Assembly: GCF_032362555.1 (NCBI RefSeq) | Contig: NC_083524.1 | Location: forward strand, 4,822,001 to 4,886,000 | Source: Amyelois transitella | Taxonomy: Eukaryota > Arthropoda > Insecta > Lepidoptera > Pyralidae | Direction of reading: 5' to 3' | DNA: 64,000 nt | In this document: one piece after another, positions 1-12,600 of the stretch | Layout: each line of letters begins with the position of its first letter | How positions within the stretch are numbered: position 1 is the first letter of the stretch | Notes under the pieces: model-generated | Databases searched by the model: none | What the model saw: only the letters and a program-made list of their open reading frames with translations | What the model was told of the DNA's origin: nothing | Made by a program: the position numbers and the translations under genes

Positions 1-60
1 GATTAACCTACTATTGTAAGGTAGATTTTAAATATTCAGTTTCAGAAGTCATCGACATAC

Positions 61-156
61 CTTTACTGCCACATTCTTACACTTCGCGGATATATTTTTT
101 AATTCATCGCGATTCAGCGACCACACCTTCTCCTTGTTTTCACAGAGCACAGAACG
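61..156 (-). CDS. Possible internal exon of a gene cut by the window edge
   Basis: On the minus strand an open stretch of 32 codons lies between an AG at 158-157 and a good donor, GTATGT, at 60-55. The peptide includes the run KVWSLNRDELKNIS and ends CKNVAVK. It is richer in CG dinucleotides than its flanks. A stop codon overlaps the proposed acceptor, so the frame is open only if splicing occurs there, and the stretch before the acceptor is not pyrimidine-rich. I do not recognise the protein. The rest of the gene would lie off the left edge and perhaps between here and the P450. It could equally be chance. Confidence 0.3.
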
Positions 157-494
157 CTACAGACCGCCGTTTCAGCTCTGTGTTCTCTTATTCATGACAT
201 CCCATTGTTGGAGTCTGTTGCGTTACAAGATATTGTGTTTGGACAATGACAACGGTAATGCTTTGTTGTGGCTAAATTTTGCATAGTCGTAGGCACAGTG
301 TCTGCTGTATAGTCGACCCTGCGTACAAAGCACATTCCATTTCACCTTAAGTTCACAACCTTCATTTTTAGAGATCCGTGGGCAAATATAACAAAAAAAT
401 GTCCAATAGAATACTTTCATCCATCCATCCGAAAGTAAAATTTTATTGAATGAAAAAATATAAAAGAAAAATTAGCTTGAATTATTTTTAAGAT

Positions 495-620
495 ATAGGC
501 GTTCTCTGGAGTGGAGCCCAGGGTACGCCTGGGACCACGATCCCAGATTCAGTAAGTAAATTTTTTCCCGAAGCGCTTCCTGTCTGACCTCCGCAACCGT
601 TGCAGAGAATACCTTATCTA
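495..620 (+). repeat. Interspersed repeat family B copy
   Basis: This copy shares with 1815-1985 and 7045-7160 the order: accacgatcc, then ttga/ttca-gtaagt, then cgaagcg, then gtctgacctccgcaacc and ttgcag. Further diverged copies are near 2220-2275 (inverted), 13286-13400, 16840-16910 (inverted), 39235-39330 and 58080-58150. No coding capacity is visible; the class (SINE or LINE 3' end) cannot be settled here. Confidence 0.6.
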
Positions 621-896
621 TATTGGCGATAATTTTAAACAGAACAATAGGTATAATGAATATGGATGACTGCAATTATGACTGATATTACTTACAGATT
701 ATTTAAATATGCGATTTTTACAAGAAAACTTAACTGGTTTTCCACTGAACTTGAACTCTTGTCTAGACGCTGGCTGGTATCAAATATCGTATTCATTCTC
801 ACCTCTCTCACTGAAGCATGTAGCATTCTCTCATTTGTTGATTTTCACTAAACCGACATAGCCTGCATGAAAGATTGACGAATATGAAGTGAAATA

Positions 897-962
897 AATG
901 ATAAGAGGAAAGATGTAATCTCTGCCTGCATTCGAAAGAGGCATGATTATTATGTATGTACA
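897..962 (+). repeat. LINE-tail repeat (family C) fragment
   Basis: The text 'gaaagatgtaatctctgcct ... aaagaggcatgattattatgtatgta' matches the tail of the LINE fragment at 14553-14905 and ends in the same TATG-type run. Confidence 0.5.
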
Positions 963-1814
963 ACAATTATAGTCCAATGTTCCCGTAACGCAGACCGCAA
1001 CAAATAGAGGCGCATCGCTGGGGCTGCATTATCCAAAGAACAGGTATCATCATAAAACCATGACCACTCTGACAAGAGTAAACGACTGAGGAGGACAACA
1101 ATTAAGCCCGGGGTGTTACTTATGTACCTAAGTGTTGCATTATATTAGAATTGTTCGGAAAAAATCATGCAGCTTATGTGTTTGAATGTTTGGAAAATTT
1201 ATAGTTTCCGAGTGTATTTTTTCGCCTATCCTGTCGCTTTCTACGACTTCAAAAAAAGAGTGTGTCTGATTTTAGCCCATGACATAGGCACACGAGACAA
1301 AAATCAACTTTTCACTGAATACTATGTTATTTAATTTGAAAAAGTAAAGATACATAGGTACCTATATGAAATTCCGATAGAGTCGTAAACCATACCAATA
1401 ATAAAGATTTTATTACTCTAATAAACATAGTTCTTTGCATAGTAGTGAACGACACAGGTAATACAGATGACAAATACTCGTAGTTCGTTTTTTTACATCA
1501 AAAAGTTATGAAAATAGCATACATACTGAGGAGATTGTACATTAGAGATTTATTAAAATGAAAAAAAGAAAATCTCATTATTTCCTAACTTAGGGTCATA
1601 TTATGTAGGACATTTTGATTAATCACAGATTTCTCTATTTGACAACCATTAATTTGGACTTTCTCAGATAATGATGTACGAAATATGATCGATCGGTATT
1701 GTGTTCCCTGTAAAGTACACACCTTGGTGTGGTTTTTATCGTGTTGCTGGTAAAATAATTATGCATGTGCAAGTCTTCAATCGAGAGTCTTATGAGGTTT
1801 ACTTACCATATTTT

Positions 1815-1985
1815 TAGCTCAGTTGTTCTCCTTCCTCCTGACTTTAGTCCCGGTTGCATCCTCACCACTCTTGAGAAGAGCCCAAGGTATGACTATGAAT
1901 CCTGGATTGAGTGATTCAAGTTTTTACACGAAGTTGCGGAAGTCAAATGGGAGTCCCATTTGACCTCCGCAACCTTTGTACCTAT
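1815..1985 (+). repeat. Interspersed repeat family B, longest copy
   Basis: This copy includes a 5' part (gactttagtcccggttgcatc, 1840-1860) as well as the shared 3' part (tgacctccgcaacctttg, about 1959-1976). It gives the best view of the family. Fragments of its 5' part, inverted, are visible near 2255-2275. Confidence 0.6.
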
Positions 1986-4900
1986 TTTGAACCTATCCCG
2001 TTTTTTAAAGCTCAAAAGTTGTGTTGCTAAAAAGGAGATGAACTTAAGATTTGCAAATCAAAAGCTTTGATATAACAATAGGTATTTTCGTTTCATAAAT
2101 ATTGTAAAAAATTATATTCCTTTACCCATTCGCTGTTGATTAATTTTACCTGTCGAATCTCAGGGTATTTTTTTTAACATTATTCTGTTCCACCTGGACG
2201 TAACCTTTAAGTCTTTTCGTGACTATCGACTCTGACTACCCCGGGATTTTTCCGAGGGAGGATGCAACCAGAACAAACACAAAGAAAAACGCTTCTGACT
2301 ATGCCTGTCGTTTTCAGGAAAGTATAATTTTTTCAGTACATTTTTAAAGTTGTTCGGTATCCTTTGATGATTCATTATCGTTACACCAACTTACGTAATA
2401 AACACAAAACAACGTGTTTGACACTCCTTTACATAACAAAAATATTTAACAAGCTAGCGATAAAATCTATTCCGCTTTTTTACAGCAACATTGGTCTTTA
2501 AATCACAAACGGTAAAGTTCAATTTATATTGACTTTTTAAGATGGCAATATCAGTTACTACGAACTTGGTAGTAATATTCTAGTTGCACTTTCTACACGT
2601 TTGTGGCAAAGTGCGTACAGAAAACATGATTATTCTGAAACTCACTTCTCTCCGGGCCTCGCCTGCTGCTTATTTGAGAGACTTTTGCTAAAAAGATCAC
2701 ATACAACAACTCGACATTTCAAAATAGCCACTCCAAGAACCTTAAAAAACGTATGAACATTCCAAAGAAAATGAATGCGCACATTAGTTTTGGGAATGTT
2801 TTCTTAGATTTAATATTGACTCTTGAGTTTCGTTCCAAAAAACGTTTACCAGGAAATCGCTTTACGAACAAACAATGTTGTATTCACTTCTTTATTTTTG
2901 TTCGTTGAGCATTTTTTTTATTACACTCATAATTACCAAGAAAAGTAACCTTTGCATGCAACCATTCATCAAACTAAAGACGAATTTCCGAAACTTATGA
3001 TAAAATATCTGAGTGAAGTGAACTGCGCTCCGGAATCAACATGCTAAACTGTCGTGAAAGTGAGTTACAAGTTCAATGCTACTCCATACCATACTACGGT
3101 CGGATGCTACGGGTGAATGAAGCGCAAATAAGTGCGTAGGTAATTGGATATTATGTAAAGTGACAGCCTAATAATAAAATTGAGAACCTCGTTTTAACTT
3201 TAAAAAGAAGGAATTTAAACTTTTAACAAGAAGATTTCCAAAAAGATCACAATTTCTTATTATTTATCCCTCCAGCCATTTTTTCAAGAGAAATAGAAAG
3301 TATAAGCTTCGTGATTTCTAAATTAATTAAAACCACATTTTATTGTCAAAATGTTATTCCTTTTTCGGTTTTGTAGAGATCTACAAGTTTATCGATAATA
3401 AGTATGCCTAAAAATTAATATTTATGTTCATTAATATTCATATTGTTTATATTTGTATTGAGTTGTGGTTTTGCTTTATTTGTTGAAGCCAATAAAACTT
3501 TAACTTCTTTAATGATCTGGTTGTCAATACATCGATGCACTTCGGTGTCATTGTCACATCATTCTCTAAGGTCAGCTTACAATGGACATGTTGTAAGAGC
3601 CCCTAACACGAATGTTAACATCGGCGACTGCGTAATTATATTGTGTATGTCATTTTAATTGCTGTTTAATGATTCACACTAGTAAGCTATATCTTCACAC
3701 CTTTTTACCGGCGGTTTTGTCCCGGTTACCTCATTAAGGTAAAGTTTTTCAACCTTTTAGTCTTCTTTAATGGTGATTATTTGGTACTTGGACGTAAGAG
3801 CTCACACAAGACGTACCCATTCTCCCTTTCTTCACGAAAGTATATTTACGATTAAGTGTTTGTGTTCCTACCTACATTAATCGGGATTTTACAAATAAAG
3901 CCGTTGGCAAAAATACTATTGCCTTTAAAGGGTAACCAAGGTTGACAATGTTAACTTCCAGGAACTTAACGTGGGCGTATCTGTGTGTGAAACAAAGACC
4001 ACAAATATGGCAAGACATTTATTTAGTTTATTTGCTTAACGTTTACAAACTTTGCTATGTAAGTATTTTTATCTTAATCACATAATGTAATGTGCTGTAC
4101 CTTTATAATATGTCCGAAACGCAAATGAAAGTATGCCTGATTTATGTAAGTATAAGAACAAAACAATACAAAGTTAATGAATATAGGGGAAAGGAAAGGT
4201 AAAAGGAATAAACAGGAATTGAAGTTCACATTGAAAATTATGTATCTGGACAAAATGGAAAGAGAAATGTTAATAACGGATCCAAGCCCCGAAGTATAGG
4301 AGCGAAGTGTACTACTAATGGGCTCACAAAGCTGTTGGAGAGATATGGAAAATTATTTATATGCCGTCAAATTCAGCTAATTTTGTTGATATGCGTAAAC
4401 GCATGTTTAGCAAATAAAAGTCTTTATCTTTATTATTTCAACTGTATGTTAGTAGATATTTTATTTATTCTCTTAATTATAGATCAGGTTCAATTATTTA
4501 CTGTCTACCAAAGAAGACATAATGTTTACGTCCATTCTGTCTACGTCCATATTTTTAAGGAACATCAAAAATTTTAATACTCAAAAGATTCCATGGTGAC
4601 TCCAAATTATGTCACCGTTTTGCCTGATTCTCAAAAAAGACATGTCCGAATTGGGAATTCCCTTATAACTGGTATGTAAATTATGGAGGCAAATGTCTAT
4701 TCCGTCTGCTGATAACTTGCTAATAAAAATATCTTGGCGATCGTATAGGGCCGACCGGTTACAAGTAGTCATTTAGGTAATGTTGATGTCATTGTCAGTC
4801 ATCGGTGATATCAACTTCGAATTGTAATAATTATAATGTTTCTGTTAATTCGCTGCAACGGACAGGTTGTTACTTTGAGAAGGACAAAGGCTACTTTTTA

Positions 4901-5659
4901 GCTATTCAAAAAGATTACGATACCTAGATAACTAAATACCTACTTAAAAATAATTCTAAGAATGCAGCAGACCCCGATCTCTAGAGTATAAATGCTAAAA
5001 GAGGACTCGGAGCATTACTAGTTCACAAATAAAGACAAGCTTTTGAATAATATTTTTAGTCACAATTTCTGATTTTGTATGATTGAAATGATATGTTAAT
5101 AAGGATTAAGAAGAGGAGAATTAAAATTACTAAGTAGTTTAGAGTGCTTATAAAATGTAAAAGATAAAATTTAACCAAGCTTCTGCATTCAGTGGTCAAA
5201 TTTCCTTAATTGGAAAATTTTATACCGGAGCCGTTCTCACATTTGTTTTCTTCGTTTTTTCCCTTAGATTCCTCCTTTTCTTTCCTCGCAAAAGAAGACT
5301 AGTAGAATGGGAATAAATTATCTAATGCCAGCATGCAAGCTGCTTGGTTTGGCAGCAAAGAAAAACATAATACGAGTATGACCCAGTTTTCTTTATTTAA
5401 AATAAAGATTGTAGGGGTCACTATCCCACCACCACCCATGGCTCTACCCTCCTTTATCGCCGAATCATGGGAGGAGAACATTTGCACTCAAACAACCATT
5501 GCTTTGCTTACTTAACTGCCTACAAAATCTTCATAAGGTAATTTTAGTTCTGAAGGGGTCACTTTGATATCTTTAAAGATTTTAATTTTTATATATTTGA
5601 AAAATGTTTATCCCTCAAATATATAAAAAATTAATAAGGACAGTAGTAAAACATCATCA

Positions 5660-5875
5660 ATCATATATTTATTTATTTACATTTTACCTTACAATTGGCA
5701 TAACATTTGTTATTTATTGCTATTGTTAAATGTTAAATTTTATAATTTATTTATTTAAATTGAAAGCACGTGAAATGAACAACCGGTGGACGTTATGCCG
5801 TAAGGCATTCTCTGCTAGTCGAACCTTTCTTTGGACCAAACTGAAATTTGTGTACGGGGTGCGATAACAGTTAAA
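5660..5875 (-). mobile_element. 3'-end fragment of a LINE
   Basis: Read on the minus strand, an open frame ends RLAENALRHNVHRLFISRAF and then a stop, followed by AAATAAAT-type sequence. That is the layout of a 5'-truncated non-LTR retrotransposon with the last codons of its reverse-transcriptase ORF. Only the tail is present. The clade is not assignable from so short a piece. Confidence 0.45.
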
Positions 5876-6632
5876 TAAATAATATAATGATAATGAACAA
5901 CAAATAAATGGAATATGATTATTTGTAAATTCATTATCTAAAATTGGTACATTTTTTTACATAATGCTATATAATATAATCTAGATATTATCTAAGTACT
6001 TATATGAGAGAGCGAATGATACAACAATTTGTTTATAACAAAGTATTTATCTCTAATTGTAGATATCTTAAAAAAAAAACAAAACTAATGCAGACATGGA
6101 AAAATAAACTGAGATTGAATTTTGTTAGCATTCTGTATTGTTTTTTAAACAAATTTCTTCCATAAACCTCTAAACAGAGATGTGTTTTATTTTGAGCCAA
6201 AAGTTAGGTCACTTTACGCCTTTCTTTCTTCATCATCATATAAAAATTCACATTATTTACGAGTATGACTAAATCGAATCGAAGGCACCATAGAAATTGA
6301 AATATTCAATGTAACAACAATTCAGGTACTCGTATATAATCATCAATACATACACTCGCAGATACATAAACATTATTGAATTAAGTATAAAATAACTTAA
6401 ACGAATGTATGTATTATATATGTATATGTTGTATATTGCATGCTTCACCGAAATTGCACTAGTTAGATTCATGAACGAAAAATTCGCATCAAACGTTACG
6501 ATAAAGTTAATTTCTGCATTGTCTTTAAAAGGCGATAAATGTAAAAGTATCAGTGGGGTATCCTCAAAATGTAATTCGTGAATAGCCTTTTAATATGAAT
6601 TAAAACTAAAATAAAACGCTGCGTGTTAAAGT

Positions 6633-9600
6633 TTATCGTTCAATCATGCGCAGGCGCAGGGGGCCGTCGGGCGCGTACATGAAGGTGACCGCGTAGTCCA
6701 GGGGCTCGTGATGGTATTCCAACCGATATCTTCGGAGCAACTGAAAGTAATAATATATAATTGTACGGCAAGCATACATTTTATACGCCTCCGATGGATA
6801 GGTGTGGAGCTTAGGAAAAAAATACCAAAAAGATCTTACACTAATACCTACTTACTAGATAGAAAATATCCAATAATTTTAGAAAAGCAAATTTTCTAAT
6901 ATAAATATTGTTCACTATCTTTAACCCGCATTTCCGCCCAGGTTTAACTTAGAATACATATTATTTCCGTCAATCTCAACTAATATAATTTTCACTTTCT
7001 TCTCAATAACAATACTCATACAAAATAATATCAAAATCGTGTTAGCTGAGAAAGGAACTCGAGGTGTACTCCTGACCACGATCCTGGATTGAATAAGTCA
7101 CGCTATTACACTAAGCGAATCCCGTCTGACCTCCGCAACCTTTGCAGGGGAATCTAACCTTTAATGGATCTTAAAAGCTGCACTAATGTAACTAAGTCCC
7201 CTCTTACAACATTCACGAGAACGCAGTAATCTAGTTAAAATATTGTAAATACCTTAGCCAGAAGCACTTGTATTTCCAAATCAGCGAATCGTCTCCCCAA
7301 GCAGATCCTGGCACCGAAACCGTAAGGAAGAGACGCAAAGGGATGCAGCTTCCCGCCGGACTCCAGCCACCTCTCCGGCTTGAACTCCTCAGGATTAGAC
7401 ACGAATTCCTCCATGTTGCCCGTCACGATCGTCGGGAACACCACTTGAACCTGGTAAATGATTTACGTTGATCATCATCGAGCATGCTGAGAACCTCCGC
7501 CTTTAAAACTCTGTTCATGCTTCGGAATTTTACTTTTTAATATTTTTCCCTCTCTCTATTCGGTGTGCGCAAGCCCTAAATAGCTTTAAAAATCTTGTTG
7601 AAATTCATTTTCTTTCTTCATAACTTCTCAGTGCCGTGTGGTTCCCGGCACCAGTACAAAAAAGAATAGGACCACTCCATCTCTTTCCCATGGATGTCGT
7701 TAAAGGCGACTAAGGGATAGGCTTACAAATTTGGGATTCTTTTTTAGGCGATGGGTTAGCAACCTGTCACTATTTGAATCTCAATTCTATCATTAAGCCA
7801 AATAGCTGAACGTGGCCACTCAGTCTTTTCAAGACTGTTGGCTCTGTCTACCACACAAGGGATATAGACGTAACCATATGTATGTATGTATAACTTCTCA
7901 CTTATAGCTTTAGTTCTTTGTCCATCCTAGGTTTGTGATTTATCTTAGGTATGTTTATGTAACGTAACGCATAAAGCGTAACTCACCCCTTTCGGAATAT
8001 GATAGCCGCAGATAACGTCGTCTTCTTGAAGGGTACGTCCATTTCCGATTACTGTAGAATACATCCTGTAAAAAGTTTTTAAGTTTACATTAGTACCTAG
8101 CAGTTAAAAGACTAAAAGGCCACGTTCAGCTGAAAGGCTTAATGATAGAATTAAGTATCAAATAGAGACAAGTTTATAAGCCTATACCTTAGTTGCATTT
8201 TATGACATCTATGGAAAGAAATGGGAGTGGTCCTATTACTTTTTTATATTAGTGCCGGGAACCGCACAGGGTCTTTTATAGGTCAAAACTGTTCTTGTAT
8301 TGTATTGTTGTCTCTCTGTAAGTATTTTCATTGACAATTCACGTAAAGACTACTAAATGAAATTTGATTCAGTTTGAAGTTTTACAACGAGCTACATAAG
8401 AAACATGTACTATACGTAGTGTAGACATATCTGGGTTAGTATACTTTTCATGTGGCTCACTGTACTCAACTGTAATATTGAAACATACCTGAACACTTCC
8501 CTAACGAAAGCCTTCGTATACTGCAGTTTGTCTAGATCAGCATAAGTCAAAGGTTTGCTAGGGTCTGGCAGCACTCGTCTGATCTCCTCCGCCATCTTCT
8601 CTTGCTGCTTCAGACGGATTGAAGCTTGGTACAGTATGGAGCACACTGCCATTGATATCTGAAATCATTGAATGAGAACTTATTGACCTTGCTGTCAACT
8701 TGTGGCGATAATACATTTTTCGCATGTATGTTTGTAACCCGATAACTTTCGAACCGCTGGGCTGTTTTGATGAAATTGGAAAGGCATGAAAAATCTATAA
8801 AAAAAATTAAGTTTACAGGGCATCAAAGTCGTTTATATCGTTTCTGAGATATTTACAATTTTGTAAAAGAAATCAAGTGTTCGCAAGATCTAAGTTCGTG
8901 CCGAACGACTAATACCTAGGTATTAATTTTCCAAGGCTTACCGTATCAATTCCAACTAGAATCAGGTCGAGAGCCATAACGGTAGCTATCTTAGGATCCC
9001 CTTCACTTTTCAGTACTCGCTCCAGCAATGAGAGGTCGTTATCAGATGTCACCTTCTTGGTCTTAAGTCTCTCTAGGGCTTCATTTATATAGCGTGTACA
9101 CAGCCTGTAATAAGAATTATGGCAATGAGTTCTGTAGGTAACTACTGAAATATTTCATGGTTTTAAAGGTTTTAACTTCGGGATATTATGATTACTGTTA
9201 TTTAACTTTGTTGTTAATTGTGTCTCTAAAACGCGTACATATATGGTGTACAGATTGTGACCATCAGTTATATTCGAATTTTCAACAATATTATCTTCTG
9301 CAATCATGTTAAATTTGATAACATATATTATCTTCTGCAATCATGTAAAATGTTGAAAAATAAGAGTTGAAAAAAACAACGACGAAACGTTTCGAAAAAA
9401 TGTAGGAAGGCATTTCCCATGCCTCCACATATTCAGCGTTGATCCTATCTATCTACCTACATCATTCGAAAAAAAATTACTCTAATTGTTAACTTACTCC
9501 ACAAAGAAGTTCATATTGTTCACATATTTGGTCCACAGCGGCGTCGGGATGTACCTCCAGTATGGCGCCTTCAATTCCAACACAGCCACATTCCTCAGCG

Positions 9601-12600
9601 CAAATTTGGCTGCGTCGATGATACGCTGCGGCTCGGAGTCATTGGACACTTTGCTTGTAAGACAACCAAGTCGCACGTCTAGAGCTACGCGGCCGATACC
9701 TGGAACCAGGAATTACGAGGGTATTGATAATAAAAATACATTAATTAAAAAGGACTTCTTGTGCAGTATAACTGAGTCCATTTCGTTTTATTACGTGCCT
9801 TAGCCACACCTGGATCGTGGCCATAAATATATTCTAGGACTCCAAAGAGTAATAAAGCCACAATAAAGCATTTAACTACAGAAGAATAATACATACATAA
9901 AATCACGCCTCTGTCTTGAAGGGATATAAACTACATCTTTCCACTTGCCACGATCTCTTTGTACTTCTTTCATTTTATCCTCACTTATCTCTAAAGGGAT
10001 CTCTAGGGATAAAGACGTGATAATATACGTGTGTAGTTCATGTGTAAAACATCGAAATGTAAAGAAAATGTCAGAAAAGAAATCTGATATAGGTAAGAAG
10101 ATGTGAATGCACATGTTACTGTAAAAGCCCGAACTGTGGTAAATCCTAAGATTTTCCGGTAAAACCTAAGATTTACCAACTTTCCATGGTAAAAGTCCGA
10201 ACGTTCTTTTATTTCGAACTTTTACCACCATGTAATTGGTAAATCTTAGGATTTACCTCAAGAGCACGGTAAATATTGAAAATGATTGCTGAAAAAATGA
10301 AAGCTAAGTCGTCTGATAAAAATCCAAATGTGAAACTTGGCCAAAATGTAAGACTGAAAGTACCGGACATTGACAGAGCTAAAACTGACCCGAAAAGCAT
10401 CATTGCAGTTGTAATAGATGTAAAGGACAACGAGTTTTACCAACTAGGTACCAATATTGGAGTACTAAAACAGCTTTACACACAGAATCAGTTTACCTCA
10501 TGCTCTGAAGATTTTATTACGATAGAAGATGTTGTTAAAGAGAAAGAAGTGAGTCTTCGCGAAGTTGTTGGAAAATTGTCGTTGACTGGAGGACAAGGAT
10601 TCAAAAAATGTAACTGTCTCAAAAAATGCTTGTCGAAGAAATGCGCTTGCAAGTCATCAGGATTACTTTGTAATTCTAAGTGCCACAATAGCACTCCGTG
10701 TTGTAACAAATAATATTTTTCTTAGGTACTTAGTACCTACTAATTAATGACGATTGTCTTTTTTTTCAACTTTGTTCCTTAAAATACCAAATTATAAGAA
10801 TCATACCGATTTAGTGAGATTTAATTAGCCAACTTAAGCGTTATGTTTGTGAGAAGATATTTTATGTTTGTAATTTAAATACATAATTATGTAAGATTCA
10901 TAAATACATGCCTATTATAATGCTAAAGGTAGAAATAAATGATTAAGAATAATATTTTTTTTTATTCCCAAAACTAATATGTACCAGTCATCATTGGTAA
11001 AACCTAGCATTTACTTAATTCTTATAGTAAAAAAATCATTTTCAATATTTACCGTGCTCTTGAGGTAAATCCTAAGATTTACCTAGTGAATGGTGGTAAA
11101 AGTTCGAAATAAAAGAACTGTTCGGACTTTTGCCATTAAGAGTTAGTAAATCTTAGGTTTTACCGGAAAATCTTAGGATTTACCACAGTTCGGGCTTTTA
11201 CAGTAACACATACATCACAAAGTTACACATACAAAATTGTTTATGTATCAAGTGTGTATGTTAATTGCTAACATTGTGACCCAACCTTCTCACAAAGATG
11301 CGAATTGTATGTTAATTGCTAACATTGTGACCCAACCTTCTCACAAAGATGTACTGAATTTTTACAAACAAAATTCAAAATTAAGTAGGTACCTACCCAA
11401 TTTGGAAGGGTTTTTTTTTATTTTGTAACTAATTTACAAATTTGGTTTTGAAAGTGGCTGAAGGGTTTTTGCCACGATTTTGCCCTTCGTTTCCACAATC
11501 ATTTTATGTTAATTTTTTTTATTACCTTAATATATTTACATTTTACTGAAGAATGCTGCTACACAGCTAAACGTGGCCTTATGACATGACTTGATTATAT
11601 AGCTGATAATTCAGCAATCTTCAGTATAAATACGGTTGTCACTTACTTGATTTACAGAGTTGGATCACTTAACTCTGTAAATCAAGTAAATGACAACATT
11701 ACAGATATTTTTCTCCTTAAATAACAATTTAACTTGTTTTATCTATCGCTCATAATATTTCAGTTCTTTGTCCCATTGTTTTGTACTACATTGATTCCAG
11801 CTAACACCTTCAACATGAAGGTATAATTGTCATAATACATCTGTTAACGACGGATGGTCAGTCCAGATCAAACACCAACGTTAAAAAATAACTTCATTTT
11901 GCGCAGATAAACTGAGTAAATAATAAAAAATAACGCAGGGGAAAATGTTGGAGCCCTAGGTTCTATACGCGCGGACCATGTCCGATTTCCGACCGAACAG
12001 TTTACTTTTTTATCAAAACTAAACAATATTTGCACGCCAGCTCATATGAAGTAACAAATATTTTATAAAACCTAACAATAATAATGCACAACCTAAAATT
12101 ATAACTTAAATTTACAAAAGAAGACCGTAGTGAACGCGTCGCTAACAACAACGTATTTATTCTGTAAATGACGTCAGCTTCATCATCATCAGTGACTTAC
12201 ATTCGAGTGACCACCGATGAATGTCGTTGTCGAACTCATGAGGTAGATCCCCGTTCTCGTCTCTTGCATCCTCCATATACCTGTAGGATAAATTGTTTAT
12301 TTATTTACAATTTATAATACTATTGTCCAAAAACAGTAAGTATCTACCGATAAGTAATTATTAAAAGTCTGCCCCCACGAACGTGTCTCATTATCTCTCT
12401 TTCTATCTATTATTTCGGATAGTCATAGAACTAAAAAAAGGGAATAGGTAAAATAAACCTTACCTATCAAACGTCGTTAATACACCCGATATACGTACCT
12501 ACGTAATTGCGTACTAATAAGGGGTGTATAAAATTACGACTAGGAAAAGTTCACTTTTCAATGTGAGCCGATGTGTTTTTTTAAAAAAGCGAATTTTAAA

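Larger units (their letters stand above)
157..6632. other. Intergenic or intronic DNA without a supported gene
   Basis: This 6.5 kb stretch downstream of the P450 is AT-rich and has only short, unconvincing reading frames. It holds scattered copies of interspersed repeats (listed separately at 495, 897, 1815 and 5660), an inverted fragment of the same family as 1815 near 2220-2275, and a short fragment like the LINE tail of 14553 near 3100-3135. I see no RNA gene. Confidence 0.6.

Noticed and set aside
7268-7471. Plus-strand ORF of 67 codons
   Set aside because: It is antisense to the heme-binding exon of the P450 and reflects its GC content.
9486-9803. Plus-strand ORF of 105 codons
   Set aside because: It lies opposite the P450 exon 9699-9498, whose frame and splice sites fit the family.
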